NCBI GenBank assembly: GCA_041485165.1
Contig: JBGPJC010000055.1
Location: forward strand, 1-24,976
Source: JAAFGT01 sp041485165
Lineage (GTDB): Bacteria; Acidobacteriota; Terriglobia; Acidiferrales; UBA7541
Reading direction: 5' to 3'
DNA length: 24,976 bases
Part shown: piece after piece, positions 15,333-22,409 of the stretch
Position numbering within the stretch: the stretch's first letter is position 1
Layout: every line of letters begins with the position of its first letter
Program-made: the position numbers and the translations under genes
The notes under the pieces: model-generated
Told to the model about the DNA's origin: nothing
The model's input: only the letters and a program-made list of their open reading frames with translations
Databases searched by the model: none

Positions 15333-15348
15333 GGTCGCCGCGGCGACC
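15333..15348. other. Perfect 16-bp palindrome between convergent genes
   Basis: GGTCGCCGCGGCGACC is fully self-complementary. It lies between the acyltransferase stop and the 3' end of the permease gene. Without a loop or T-run it is a weak terminator candidate; it could be a protein-binding site or chance in GC-rich DNA. Confidence 0.3.
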
Positions 15349-15401
15349 GATCGGCCGCACTCAATGGACTTTGGGCTGCCCTCCGGATGATGTGGGATTG
15401 A

Positions 15402-17825
15402 TTATTCGTATCTGAGCGCGACCATGGGATCTACCTTCATCGCCCGCCGTGCCGGCACATAACAAGCCGCGACTGCCACGCTGAACAGGACCAGCGACAC
15501 GCCTGCAAAGGTGATCGGATCGGTTGGGCTGACGGCGAACAGTAAGTCAGAGATCAGACGCGTCAAAGCGAACGCACCCCCGAGGCCCAGCGCAATGCCC
15601 ACCAGCGCGAGCCGCGCTCCTTGACCGACCACCAGACCCATCACATCGGAGCGCTGCGCACCCAACGCCATGCGGATGCCGATCTCCTGCGTGCGCTGCT
15701 CGACTGAATAGGCCAGAACCCCATAGACTCCCACCGCGGCGAGAAGCAGCGCCACGGCGGCGAAAAGGCCCAGCAGCCCGGTGCGGAAGCGCGGACGAGC
15801 GACGGAATCGAACACCGCCTGCTCGAGGGTCATGGTTTCGGTGATCACCGTGTCGCCATCATAGGCGCGGATTTCACGGTGGATGGCTGGCGCCAGGCTG
15901 GCCGCGGAGACGCCGGCGCGCACCGTCAAATACATTCTTTGAATATAGGATTGTTTGAAGGGGAGAAAATAAGCATCGGCGGATTTGTTCTCGAGCCCGT
16001 CGTACTTTGTGTCGCCAACCACGCCCACGATTTCCATGAAGGGAATATTGGTGAGTTCGGGTCCGCTCTGCTTGAGCCGCTTGCCGATGGGGCTCTCATT
16101 GGGGAAATAGCGGCGAGCCAGTGTCTGGCTGATGATGACCACGGGCGGTGATTCCGCTCCATCGCTCTCGGTGAAAAAACGGCCCTGGAGCAGAGGGATG
16201 CCCAAAGTTGGGAAGTAGGCGGGGTCAACCACTCCGACGATTATTGCCGGATTCATCTGCCCCGGGGGAAGCACCTGACCTTCGATCACAAAACTGTCCC
16301 AATCGGCGGCGCCGTCGGGCGGAATGCCGTCGGTAAGCGCCGCTGATTCGACGCCCGGCAAGCGGCTGACGCGCGCGAGCAACTCCTGATAGTAGGGAAT
16401 CCCCGCCTCAGGCTTCTTGAACTTGTTCCCGTTGGGCGAGATCAGCATGGTCAGCACGTTCTGCGGCGCGGCCTGGAAGCCGGGTTTAACCTCCTGGAGA
16501 AGATTAAAGCTGCGCAGCAGAAGTCCTGCGCCCACCAGCAGAATCAGGGAGAGGGCGAGCTCGGAAATCACCAGCAGGGAGTGCGTGCGATGGCGCGCTG
16601 CGCCCGCGGATGCGCTGCGCCCGCCTTGTTTGAGCGCGGCACTCAGGTCGGTGCGCGAACTCTGCATCGCCGGCGCCAGGCCGAACAGAATCCCGGTCAA
16701 CAGGGAAAGCGTCAGGGTGAAGGCGAGCACGTGGCCATCGAGTTGAATCTCCGCCATGCGCGGGAGCTCGCCGGGATTCCAGGCGCGCAGAAGCGCGATG
16801 CCGCCGGAGGCCAGCAACAGCCCCGCAACCCCGCCGGCAAGAGCCAGAAGAGCGCTCTCCGTCAGCAGTTGACGCAGCAAACGCTCGCGGGCCGCGCCCA
16901 AGCTGAGACGCACGGCCATCTCCCGTTCGCGGACTGCGGCCCTGGAGAGCAGCAAGTTGGCGACATTTACGGCGGCGATCAGCAGAACGAAGACGACGGC
17001 GCCAAACATCACCAGCAACGCGAAGCGCACGTTTCCGACCATGGCATCGCGCAACGGCTTCACCGGCAGGGTGAGATTTGAATAAGTCCTGGAATTGGCC
17101 TGCTCAATCTGTTTGCCGATGGCGTTGGTTTCCGCCTGAGCCTGCTCGAGGGAAACGCCGGGCTTCAGCCGGCCGAGCCCGCGATAGAAAAACGGGCCGC
17201 GGCGTTTCGGCGGGTCGAGCTGAAGGTTGGCCCACAACTCCGAGCTGGCCTGCGGGTAATGGAACTCGCCGGGCACGACACCGATGATGGTGTGCGGCAC
17301 GCCGCTGAGGACAATCGTTTGGCCGAGGGCCGCGGGGTTGGCGCCAAATCGCCGGCGCCAAAGTTTTTCGCTGATAACCACAAGCCGCGCGCTGGCCGGC
17401 TGGTCCTCGCCGCTCACGAACCCCCGGCCAAGCAGAGGGCGCACGCCGAGCGTGGGGAAAAAGGCGGCGGTTACCGAGGCGCCGCTGTCCTGCTCGGGCT
17501 CATTCGTTCCGGTGACGTCGAAGCGCTGCGAACGGTATAGCACCGGGTCAACGAAGGATTGGTTCGCGGCTTTCCAGTCGAGGTAGTCCGCAATGCACAT
17601 CGTGCCGTGCTCGGAGTTTTGCGGAGAGAAGCGCATGTAGACGATCGCCAGGCGGTCGGCGTCGGGATATGGCAGCGGCCGCAGCAGGACACCGTACACC
17701 ACGCTGAAGATGGCCGCATTCGCGCCGATGCCCAGCGCCAGGGTCAGCACCGCAACCACGGTGAAGCCTGGGTTCTTGGTGAGCATCCTGAAGGCAAATT
17801 TCAAGTCGTGCCAGAGCGTCTCCAA
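15402..17825 (-). CDS. ADOP-type ABC transporter permease (MacB/FtsX family)
   Basis: 807 residues from the TTG at 17825, beginning ETLWHDLKFAFRMLTKNPGF as is usual for acidobacterial duplicated orphan permeases. The architecture is two MacB-PCD plus FtsX units: TM1 near residues 20-43 (TVVAVLTLALGIGANAAIFS) and the first periplasmic domain; a TM block (VFVLLIAAVNVANLLLSRAA, LLALAGGVAGLLLASGG, LTLSLLTGILFGLAPAM); a linker and TM (LALSLILLVGAGLLLRS); a second periplasmic domain; and three C-terminal TMs ending in YVPARRAMKVDPMVALRYE. The motifs VREREMAVRLSLGAARERLL and QRTQEIGIRMALGAQRSDVM are FtsX signatures. No ATPase gene is adjacent, which is normal for this family; the substrate is unknown. 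The frame is open to 18038, but the added N-terminus is unlike the family. Confidence 0.92.
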   Translation of the reverse strand: METLWHDLKFAFRMLTKNPGFTVVAVLTLALGIGANAAIFSVVYGVLLRPLPYPDADRLAIVYMRFSPQNSEHGTMCIADYLDWKAANQSFVDPVLYRSQRFDVTGTNEPEQDSGASVTAAFFPTLGVRPLLGRGFVSGEDQPASARLVVISEKLWRRRFGANPAALGQTIVLSGVPHTIIGVVPGEFHYPQASSELWANLQLDPPKRRGPFFYRGLGRLKPGVSLEQAQAETNAIGKQIEQANSRTYSNLTLPVKPLRDAMVGNVRFALLVMFGAVVFVLLIAAVNVANLLLSRAAVREREMAVRLSLGAARERLLRQLLTESALLALAGGVAGLLLASGGIALLRAWNPGELPRMAEIQLDGHVLAFTLTLSLLTGILFGLAPAMQSSRTDLSAALKQGGRSASAGAARHRTHSLLVISELALSLILLVGAGLLLRSFNLLQEVKPGFQAAPQNVLTMLISPNGNKFKKPEAGIPYYQELLARVSRLPGVESAALTDGIPPDGAADWDSFVIEGQVLPPGQMNPAIIVGVVDPAYFPTLGIPLLQGRFFTESDGAESPPVVIISQTLARRYFPNESPIGKRLKQSGPELTNIPFMEIVGVVGDTKYDGLENKSADAYFLPFKQSYIQRMYLTVRAGVSAASLAPAIHREIRAYDGDTVITETMTLEQAVFDSVARPRFRTGLLGLFAAVALLLAAVGVYGVLAYSVEQRTQEIGIRMALGAQRSDVMGLVVGQGARLALVGIALGLGGAFALTRLISDLLFAVSPTDPITFAGVSLVLFSVAVAACYVPARRAMKVDPMVALRYE

Positions 17826-17830
17826 GACGT

Positions 17831-17837
17831 ACCTCCC
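17831..17837 (-). promoter_or_regulatory. Ribosome-binding site deciding the permease start
   Basis: GGGAGGT on the minus strand lies 5 nt before the TTG at 17825. This supports a TTG start and a mature-length ADOP permease over the longer frame to 18038. The remaining region up to 18096 contains no supported gene. Confidence 0.75.
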
Positions 17838-18096
17838 AGACAGCTTGAAAAGAGAGCGCAATCCCCTTGCCATCCGGGATGCATGGAAATGGTTGATTAT
17901 GAGAAGTTTAATACTCGATTTCTGGAGTTTGATGGGCGCTGGACGGCCGATTGTGGGATTGCGACGTCTCGAAAACGCACACCCATTCAGCATCGCCCAG
18001 GGCCGCCGGGACGCCGACGCTACGCCGCATCCGCTCAACCAAGGGGTTTCACGCGAACTCTCAAGTCGCGACCTCCCGGTGTTCCCTACACCCAGG

Positions 18097-18522
18097 CTAT
18101 TTCTTCGGCGGTATTCTCAGCAGGACGTTACACGGGGCGTTCTTGGAAACGTGCTGGGCCACCGTGCCCAGGAGCACTTCCTCGAAACTCCTGCGGTGGT
18201 GATATCCGAGGATGGCCAGCTCGATCTTCTTTTCTTTTATTTCGTCGAGCAGGGCGTCCCCGGCCCAGTGAGCGCGCAGCACCAGCGTCGAGACTTTCAG
18301 GCGGCTTTGCCTGGCCACGCGCTCTGCTGTCTTCAGAATGAGCTTGGCGTCGTCCTCGAGGTCTTTCACATGGGCGTCGAGCGGCGTGGCCGGAGGCAGC
18401 TCGATGACATTGACGATCCACAGCGAGGCACCCTGAGCGGCCAGGCGGCAGGCGATGTCGGTCAACTCGATGGCCTGCTCGGTGGATTTCAGTGCGACCA
18501 AGATGCGTTTGGGCTTCTTCAT
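18097..18522 (-). CDS. Universal stress protein (UspA family) with altered nucleotide loop
   Basis: 141-residue single-domain Usp. The N-terminal strand KRILVALKSTEQAIEL and the C-terminal HHRRSFEEVLLGTVAQHV and NAPCNVLL are typical. The ATP-binding pattern G-2X-G-9X-G(S/T) reads G106-YH-H109-9X-G119-T120, so the middle Gly is replaced by His. The early Asp that contacts adenine in ATP-binding Usps is K12. It may therefore be a non-ATP-binding Usp, or bind weakly. It is the last gene of the folD-coaE-htrA-usp run, 56 bp after htrA, and could take part in a stress response together with the protease. The molecular function is not known. Confidence 0.9.
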   Translation of the reverse strand: MKKPKRILVALKSTEQAIELTDIACRLAAQGASLWIVNVIELPPATPLDAHVKDLEDDAKLILKTAERVARQSRLKVSTLVLRAHWAGDALLDEIKEKKIELAILGYHHRRSFEEVLLGTVAQHVSKNAPCNVLLRIPPKK

Positions 18523-18578
18523 GGATCTCCTGCGGGCGCGCCGCTCCGCTGCGGAACAAGCGGCGGCGGGGCGGCCGG

Positions 18579-19733
18579 TTAACGTTCGCCGAGGGTCACT
18601 TTGATTTCGATCTTCTGCCGGGCCCGATAGACCGTCAGTGTGACAACGTCCCCGGGCCGTTTGTGGTTGAGCGCCAGGTTGAGATCGAACTGGCTGACCA
18701 CAGGTTTCCCATCTATTTCCACGATCACATCACCACCGACGATGATCCTTTGCAGGCCGGCCATCACCGTGTGGTCGCCGCCGCGCAGTCCCGCACGCGC
18801 TGCGGGTCCGTCCGTCGTGAGGCGCTCGACCAGCAGGCCCTTCTCCACCGGCAGTTTCAGGTAGTCGGCCAGATCGGCAAAGAGCGGACGGCCTTCCACG
18901 CCCACGAAGGCGCGGCGCACGCGGCCTTCGGTGATCAAGTCCTGCGCGATCTGCTTGGCCATGTTGATCGGGATGGCAAAGCCGATGCCGGCAGTGGTGC
19001 CGCTCGGCGAATAAATCGCCGAGTTTATCCCCACCACCTCGCCGTGAGTGTTGAGCAGCGGCCCGCCGGAATTGCCGCGGTTGATGGCCGCGTCGGTCTG
19101 TATAGCATCTTCAATAAACGTGGACTCGCTGGTTTGCACGGTTCGGCCGAGCGCGCTGATGATGCCGGTAGTCAGGGTGCTCTGGAAGCCAAAGGGGTTG
19201 CCGATGGCCAGAACGCGCTGGCCAACCTGGAGGGCGCCCGAGTCGGCCAGGGGCAGCACAGTGAGCTTGCGTCCCTTGGGATCAATCTGGATGAGAGCGA
19301 CATCATTGCGCTGGTCGGCGCCCAGCATTTTGGCCACATAGCGCGTCTGCGATTTCTGGTCGCCGAGCAGCACTTCGATCAGCTGCGCGCCTGCCACCAC
19401 GTGATAGTTCGTCAGGATGTGTCCCTGCAGGTCGATCACGAAGCCCGAGCCGGCACCTTCGATGGGGATGGCGTTGTAGAAGAAGTCGTACTCGACGGCC
19501 TTGGTGACGATATTGGCCACCGCGGGGGAGGCCTTGCGGTAAATGCTGATATTGACGTTTTCCTCCGCGGTCAGCTCGGTGGCGCCGGAGGAAGCGGCGA
19601 GATCCGGCCGTGCCTGGACGGAGAGCGGGCCGCGCGGGCCCCAACGCGCTCCGGCCCAGAAGCCGAGCATCACGATGGCCGTGCCGAGTAGCACGACACG
19701 CAGTCCCGATCGCGAAGATCCTTGGTTTCCCAT
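18579..19733 (-). CDS. HtrA/Deg-type serine protease, one PDZ domain
   Basis: 384-residue periplasmic, membrane-anchored S1C protease/chaperone (DegS/HhoA-like layout). Residues about 11-29 form an N-terminal membrane anchor (LRVVLLGTAIVMLGFWAGA) with no obvious signal cleavage site. The catalytic triad is H111 (ILTNYHVVAG), D144 (NDVALIQI) and S222 (RGNSGGPLLN). A single PDZ domain spans about 275-380 (FVGVEGRPLFADLADYL, GPAARAGLRGGDHTV, GDVIVEIDGKPV). The Shine-Dalgarno AGGGAGGA (minus strand, 19750-19743) partly overlaps the end of coaE; the genes are 6 bp apart. Role: degradation or sensing of misfolded envelope proteins. The exact subtype is not decidable. Confidence 0.94.
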   Translation of the reverse strand: MGNQGSSRSGLRVVLLGTAIVMLGFWAGARWGPRGPLSVQARPDLAASSGATELTAEENVNISIYRKASPAVANIVTKAVEYDFFYNAIPIEGAGSGFVIDLQGHILTNYHVVAGAQLIEVLLGDQKSQTRYVAKMLGADQRNDVALIQIDPKGRKLTVLPLADSGALQVGQRVLAIGNPFGFQSTLTTGIISALGRTVQTSESTFIEDAIQTDAAINRGNSGGPLLNTHGEVVGINSAIYSPSGTTAGIGFAIPINMAKQIAQDLITEGRVRRAFVGVEGRPLFADLADYLKLPVEKGLLVERLTTDGPAARAGLRGGDHTVMAGLQRIIVGGDVIVEIDGKPVVSQFDLNLALNHKRPGDVVTLTVYRARQKIEIKVTLGER

Positions 19734-19739
19734 ACGCCG

Positions 19740-20363
19740 CTATCCTCCCTCGGCCGGCTCGGATTCGGCAAGCTGCCGCAGACGCGGAACAAGCGCTGCC
19801 ACCTGCCGCCGCGTCTCTTCGAGCGTCCCCGAGCAGTCAATCAAATCGTCAGCCGCGCGCCGCTTTTCATCGGCGGAGAGCTGCGCGGCCAGCCGCCGAT
19901 CGATGTCCTCGCGCGAAAGGCCGCGCGCCAACAGCCGCTCGATCTGTTGTTCCCGGCGGCACCAGCTGACTACCAGGCGGTCCACGATCTTGCGGTAGCC
20001 GGCTTCAATCAGCAGTGCCGCCTCAATCACTACGACCCCGTGCGGTTCGGCCATCTCCATTTCGACGATCTGGCGTTCGCGCGCGGCGATGACGCGCGGA
20101 TGGATGATGCTGTTCAGCTTCTCGAGCTGCGCGGGGTCTGCAAACACGATGTTCCCCAAAATCTTGCGGTCAATCCATCCATCGTCGCGCAGAATACCGA
20201 AACCGAACTCCTTCACCACCGCATCGTAGGCGGGCTGGCCGGGTTCGATCAGGCGGTGGGCCAGGGCATCGGCATCCAGCACGGTGCAACCAAGCTCGCG
20301 GAGGATGCCGGCCACGACGCTCTTGCCGCAGGCGATGCCGCCGGTGAGACCCACGCGAAGCAT
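19740..20363 (-). CDS. coaE: Dephospho-CoA kinase
   Basis: Last step of coenzyme A synthesis: ATP-dependent phosphorylation of the 3'-hydroxyl of dephospho-CoA, in the cytosol. It has 207 residues from the ATG at 20363; the frame is open to 20453, but that part overlaps folD. The P-loop GLTGGIACGKS lies at residues 5-15, and the CoA-type lid and core motifs LDADALAHRLIEPGQPAY, IHPRVIAARE and VIEAALLIEAGY are present. The ATG shares a base with the folD stop (TGATG, 20365-20361), a translational-coupling arrangement. CoaE may help feed CoA to the fab genes elsewhere in the window, but it is in a different transcription unit. Confidence 0.96.
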   Translation of the reverse strand: MLRVGLTGGIACGKSVVAGILRELGCTVLDADALAHRLIEPGQPAYDAVVKEFGFGILRDDGWIDRKILGNIVFADPAQLEKLNSIIHPRVIAARERQIVEMEMAEPHGVVVIEAALLIEAGYRKIVDRLVVSWCRREQQIERLLARGLSREDIDRRLAAQLSADEKRRAADDLIDCSGTLEETRRQVAALVPRLRQLAESEPAEGG

Positions 20364-21328
20364 CAGCGGCGCGCAGCCTCGTTGGCCGCCACCGTACGTG
20401 GAGCGCGGCTCGCGCCGCCCCGACGGAGGCGGGCGGCGCGAACGGTGTTGCACATCAGCATGGCGATGGTCAGCAAGCCAACGCCGCCAGGAACCGGCGT
20501 CAATGCTCCTGCGATCTCGACCACGTCCGGATGCACGTCACCTACCAGGATGCTTCCTTTGCGGCGGAAGACCGCGAGGCGGGCAGGGAAGCGGGCGAAG
20601 AGGCGCTCGGCTTCCGCGGCGTCCGTAACTTGATTCATCCCCACGTCAATCACGGTCGCGCCGGGGCGGATGTATTCGCAAGTGACCATTCCTGCGCGTC
20701 CCATGGCGGCGACGACGATGTCGGCCTCGCGCACCACAGCGGGCAGGTTGCGAGTCTTTGAGTGGCAGATGGTCACCGTGGCATTGGCATGCATCAACAG
20801 TAGAGCCATGGGCTTGCCCACGATATCGCTGCGGCCCATGACCACCGCTCGCGCGCCTTCTATTTTCACGCTGCTGCGGCGGAGGATTTCCATGCACCCG
20901 GCCGGAGTGCAGGCCACGAATCCCGGACGTCCGGTGACCAGGTTGCCGAGATTTGCGGGATGGAATCCGTCCACATCTTTTTGGGGAGAGACGCCCTCGA
21001 GGATGCGCTTGGTGTCGATGTGCGAAGGGAGCGGGGTTTGCACCAGGATGCCGTCAATGTCCTCGCGCGCGTTGAGCTGCTCGATCTCGGCCAGGAGCTC
21101 TTCGGTGCGGATGGACGCCGGAGGAGTGATGTTGTCGCTGTACAGGCCGAGCTGCTCGCAGGCGGCGATCTTGTTGCGGACGTAGATTTTCGAGGCAGGG
21201 TTTTCGCCCACCAGCACGGCGGCCAGGCCCGGGATAATCCCTGCGGAGCGCAACGATTCAATCTCCGCGCGCAACTCGGCATATATCTGTTCGCGGAATT
21301 CACTGCCCTGCAGGATTCTTGCGCTCAA
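20363..21328 (-). CDS. folD: Methylenetetrahydrofolate dehydrogenase/cyclohydrolase
   Basis: Bifunctional enzyme of one-carbon metabolism interconverting 5,10-methylene- and 10-formyl-THF. It has 321 residues from TTG 21328, chosen because GGGAG (minus strand, 21339-21335) lies 6 nt upstream and the protein then begins SARILQGSEFREQIY as FolD does; an upstream TTG at 21364 lacks a ribosome-binding site. Visible are Y49-x3-K53 (KIYVRNKIAACE, catalytic Lys), DGILVQTPLPSHID, KDVDGFHPANLGNL and GRSDIVGKPMALLL. The signature PGGVGPMT reads PGGVGLLT here (near residue 280), an unusual change. The C-terminus carries about 25 extra basic residues. It is first in the run with coaE, htrA and usp. Confidence 0.94.
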   Translation of the reverse strand: MSARILQGSEFREQIYAELRAEIESLRSAGIIPGLAAVLVGENPASKIYVRNKIAACEQLGLYSDNITPPASIRTEELLAEIEQLNAREDIDGILVQTPLPSHIDTKRILEGVSPQKDVDGFHPANLGNLVTGRPGFVACTPAGCMEILRRSSVKIEGARAVVMGRSDIVGKPMALLLMHANATVTICHSKTRNLPAVVREADIVVAAMGRAGMVTCEYIRPGATVIDVGMNQVTDAAEAERLFARFPARLAVFRRKGSILVGDVHPDVVEIAGALTPVPGGVGLLTIAMLMCNTVRAARLRRGGASRAPRTVAANEAARR

Positions 21329-21418
21329 GGACCGCTCCCAGGTGGCATTGGCTGACGTGCCCAAGAAATGATAGCACAGGGCTTTGCCGGGGCTGGGGAG
21401 CGGGCTAGCGGGACGCCC

Positions 21419-22243
21419 TCAGCCGCCGGTGGCAAAACCGGGATAAAGGGTCATCCCGCCGTCAACGAAAAGCGTGGTCCCGGTGACGTAATCGGATTCG
21501 TCCGAAGCCAGCCAAACCGCCGCGGCGCCGATGTCCGACGTTTCTCCCACACGGTGGTAGGGGATCAGCGTCAATAGTTTAGCTTCTGCCTCCGGTGTGG
21601 CCCAGGCCGAGAGGTTGATAGGCGTTTTGATGGCGCCGGGGCCGATGCTGTTCACGCGGATTTTGTGCGGCGCCAGCTCCTGGGCCATACTTTTCATCAG
21701 CAGCATTATCCCGCCCTTGGACGCCGCGTAGTTGCAGTGCCCAGCCCAGGGAATCACTTCGTGCACCGAGCTGATGCAGATGATCTTACCTGCGGCGCAG
21801 GAGCGCTCCGGCACCACGCCGCGGCGCAGAAATTCCTTGGCCGCTTCGCGCGCGCAGAGGAACTGGCCGGTCAAATTGACGCTGATGACCTTCTGCCACT
21901 GCGCCAGGGTCATGTCCACCAGCGCGGCGTCGCGCTGGAGTCCGGCATTATTCACCAGGATGTCGATGGTGCCCATGGCGGCGATCATCTTGTGGAAGAG
22001 GTCCAGCACCTGTTGCTCGTCGCTGACGTCGGCGGGCAGGGCGATGGCCTGGCCGCCCGCGGCGCGGATTTCATCCACAACTTTCTTGGCGTTTTCGGCC
22101 TGGTCGGGGATCGGCGGGTGGTTCACCACGACTTTGGCGCCTTCGCGGGCCATGGCATGGGCAATCCCCGCGCCGATACCGGAGCTGGCGCCGGTCACCA
22201 GCGCCGCTTGCCCATCGAGCCGCCGCTTTGGTTCTGCTGCCAC
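21419..22243 (-). CDS. SDR, glucose 1-dehydrogenase type
   Basis: A 274-residue short-chain dehydrogenase most like glucose 1-dehydrogenase (NAD(P)-dependent oxidation of glucose to gluconolactone). It has the Rossmann motif TGASSGIGAGIA (17-28), NNAG (98-101), and catalytic N123, S159, Y172 and K176. The segment ISSVHEVIPWAGHCNYAASK and the end LFVDGGMTLYPGF are characteristic of the GlcDH subgroup and separate it from FabG. Insertion residues about 141-150 (RGVVPERSCA) are slightly unusual. The start is GTG with a clear AGGAGG (minus strand, 22254-22249) 5 nt upstream. The real sugar substrate cannot be proven from sequence. It stands alone between folD and the repeat downstream of RNase E/G. 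Confidence 0.88.
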   Translation of the reverse strand: MAAEPKRRLDGQAALVTGASSGIGAGIAHAMAREGAKVVVNHPPIPDQAENAKKVVDEIRAAGGQAIALPADVSDEQQVLDLFHKMIAAMGTIDILVNNAGLQRDAALVDMTLAQWQKVISVNLTGQFLCAREAAKEFLRRGVVPERSCAAGKIICISSVHEVIPWAGHCNYAASKGGIMLLMKSMAQELAPHKIRVNSIGPGAIKTPINLSAWATPEAEAKLLTLIPYHRVGETSDIGAAAVWLASDESDYVTGTTLFVDGGMTLYPGFATGG

Positions 22244-22315
22244 GGTTTCCTCCTTGAGGCTTGCCCGTTCCAGGCCGTCGGGAATTCGTCACGAGCGAAC
22301 AGGTCTGCTCCGTGA

Positions 22316-22377
22316 CCTCTGTGCTCTCTGTGTCAATTCTTAAAGATTGAACACAGAGACCACAGAGAGCACAGAGG
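22316..22377. repeat. 17-bp inverted repeat downstream of RNase E/G
   Basis: CCTCTGTGCTCTCTGTG (22316-22332) and its exact complement (22361-22377) flank a 28-nt AT-richer loop. It starts 33 nt downstream of the RNase E/G stop, on the 3' side of its transcript and about 70 bp before the SDR start. It may form a long hairpin that ends or protects the RNase mRNA. CACAGAG-type repeats are widely scattered in many environmental genomes (from memory). Confidence 0.7.
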
Positions 22378-22387
22378 CCACAGAGAA
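22352..22387. repeat. Tandem 9-bp CACAGAG repeat, four copies
   Basis: Four units of CACAGAGNN (AC, AG, GC and AA in the last two positions) follow without gaps. The right arm of the larger inverted repeat is made of two of these units, so the tandem and inverted structures overlap. Confidence 0.75.
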
Positions 22388-22409
22388 AACAAAGGCTGAC
22401 TCGACGAGT

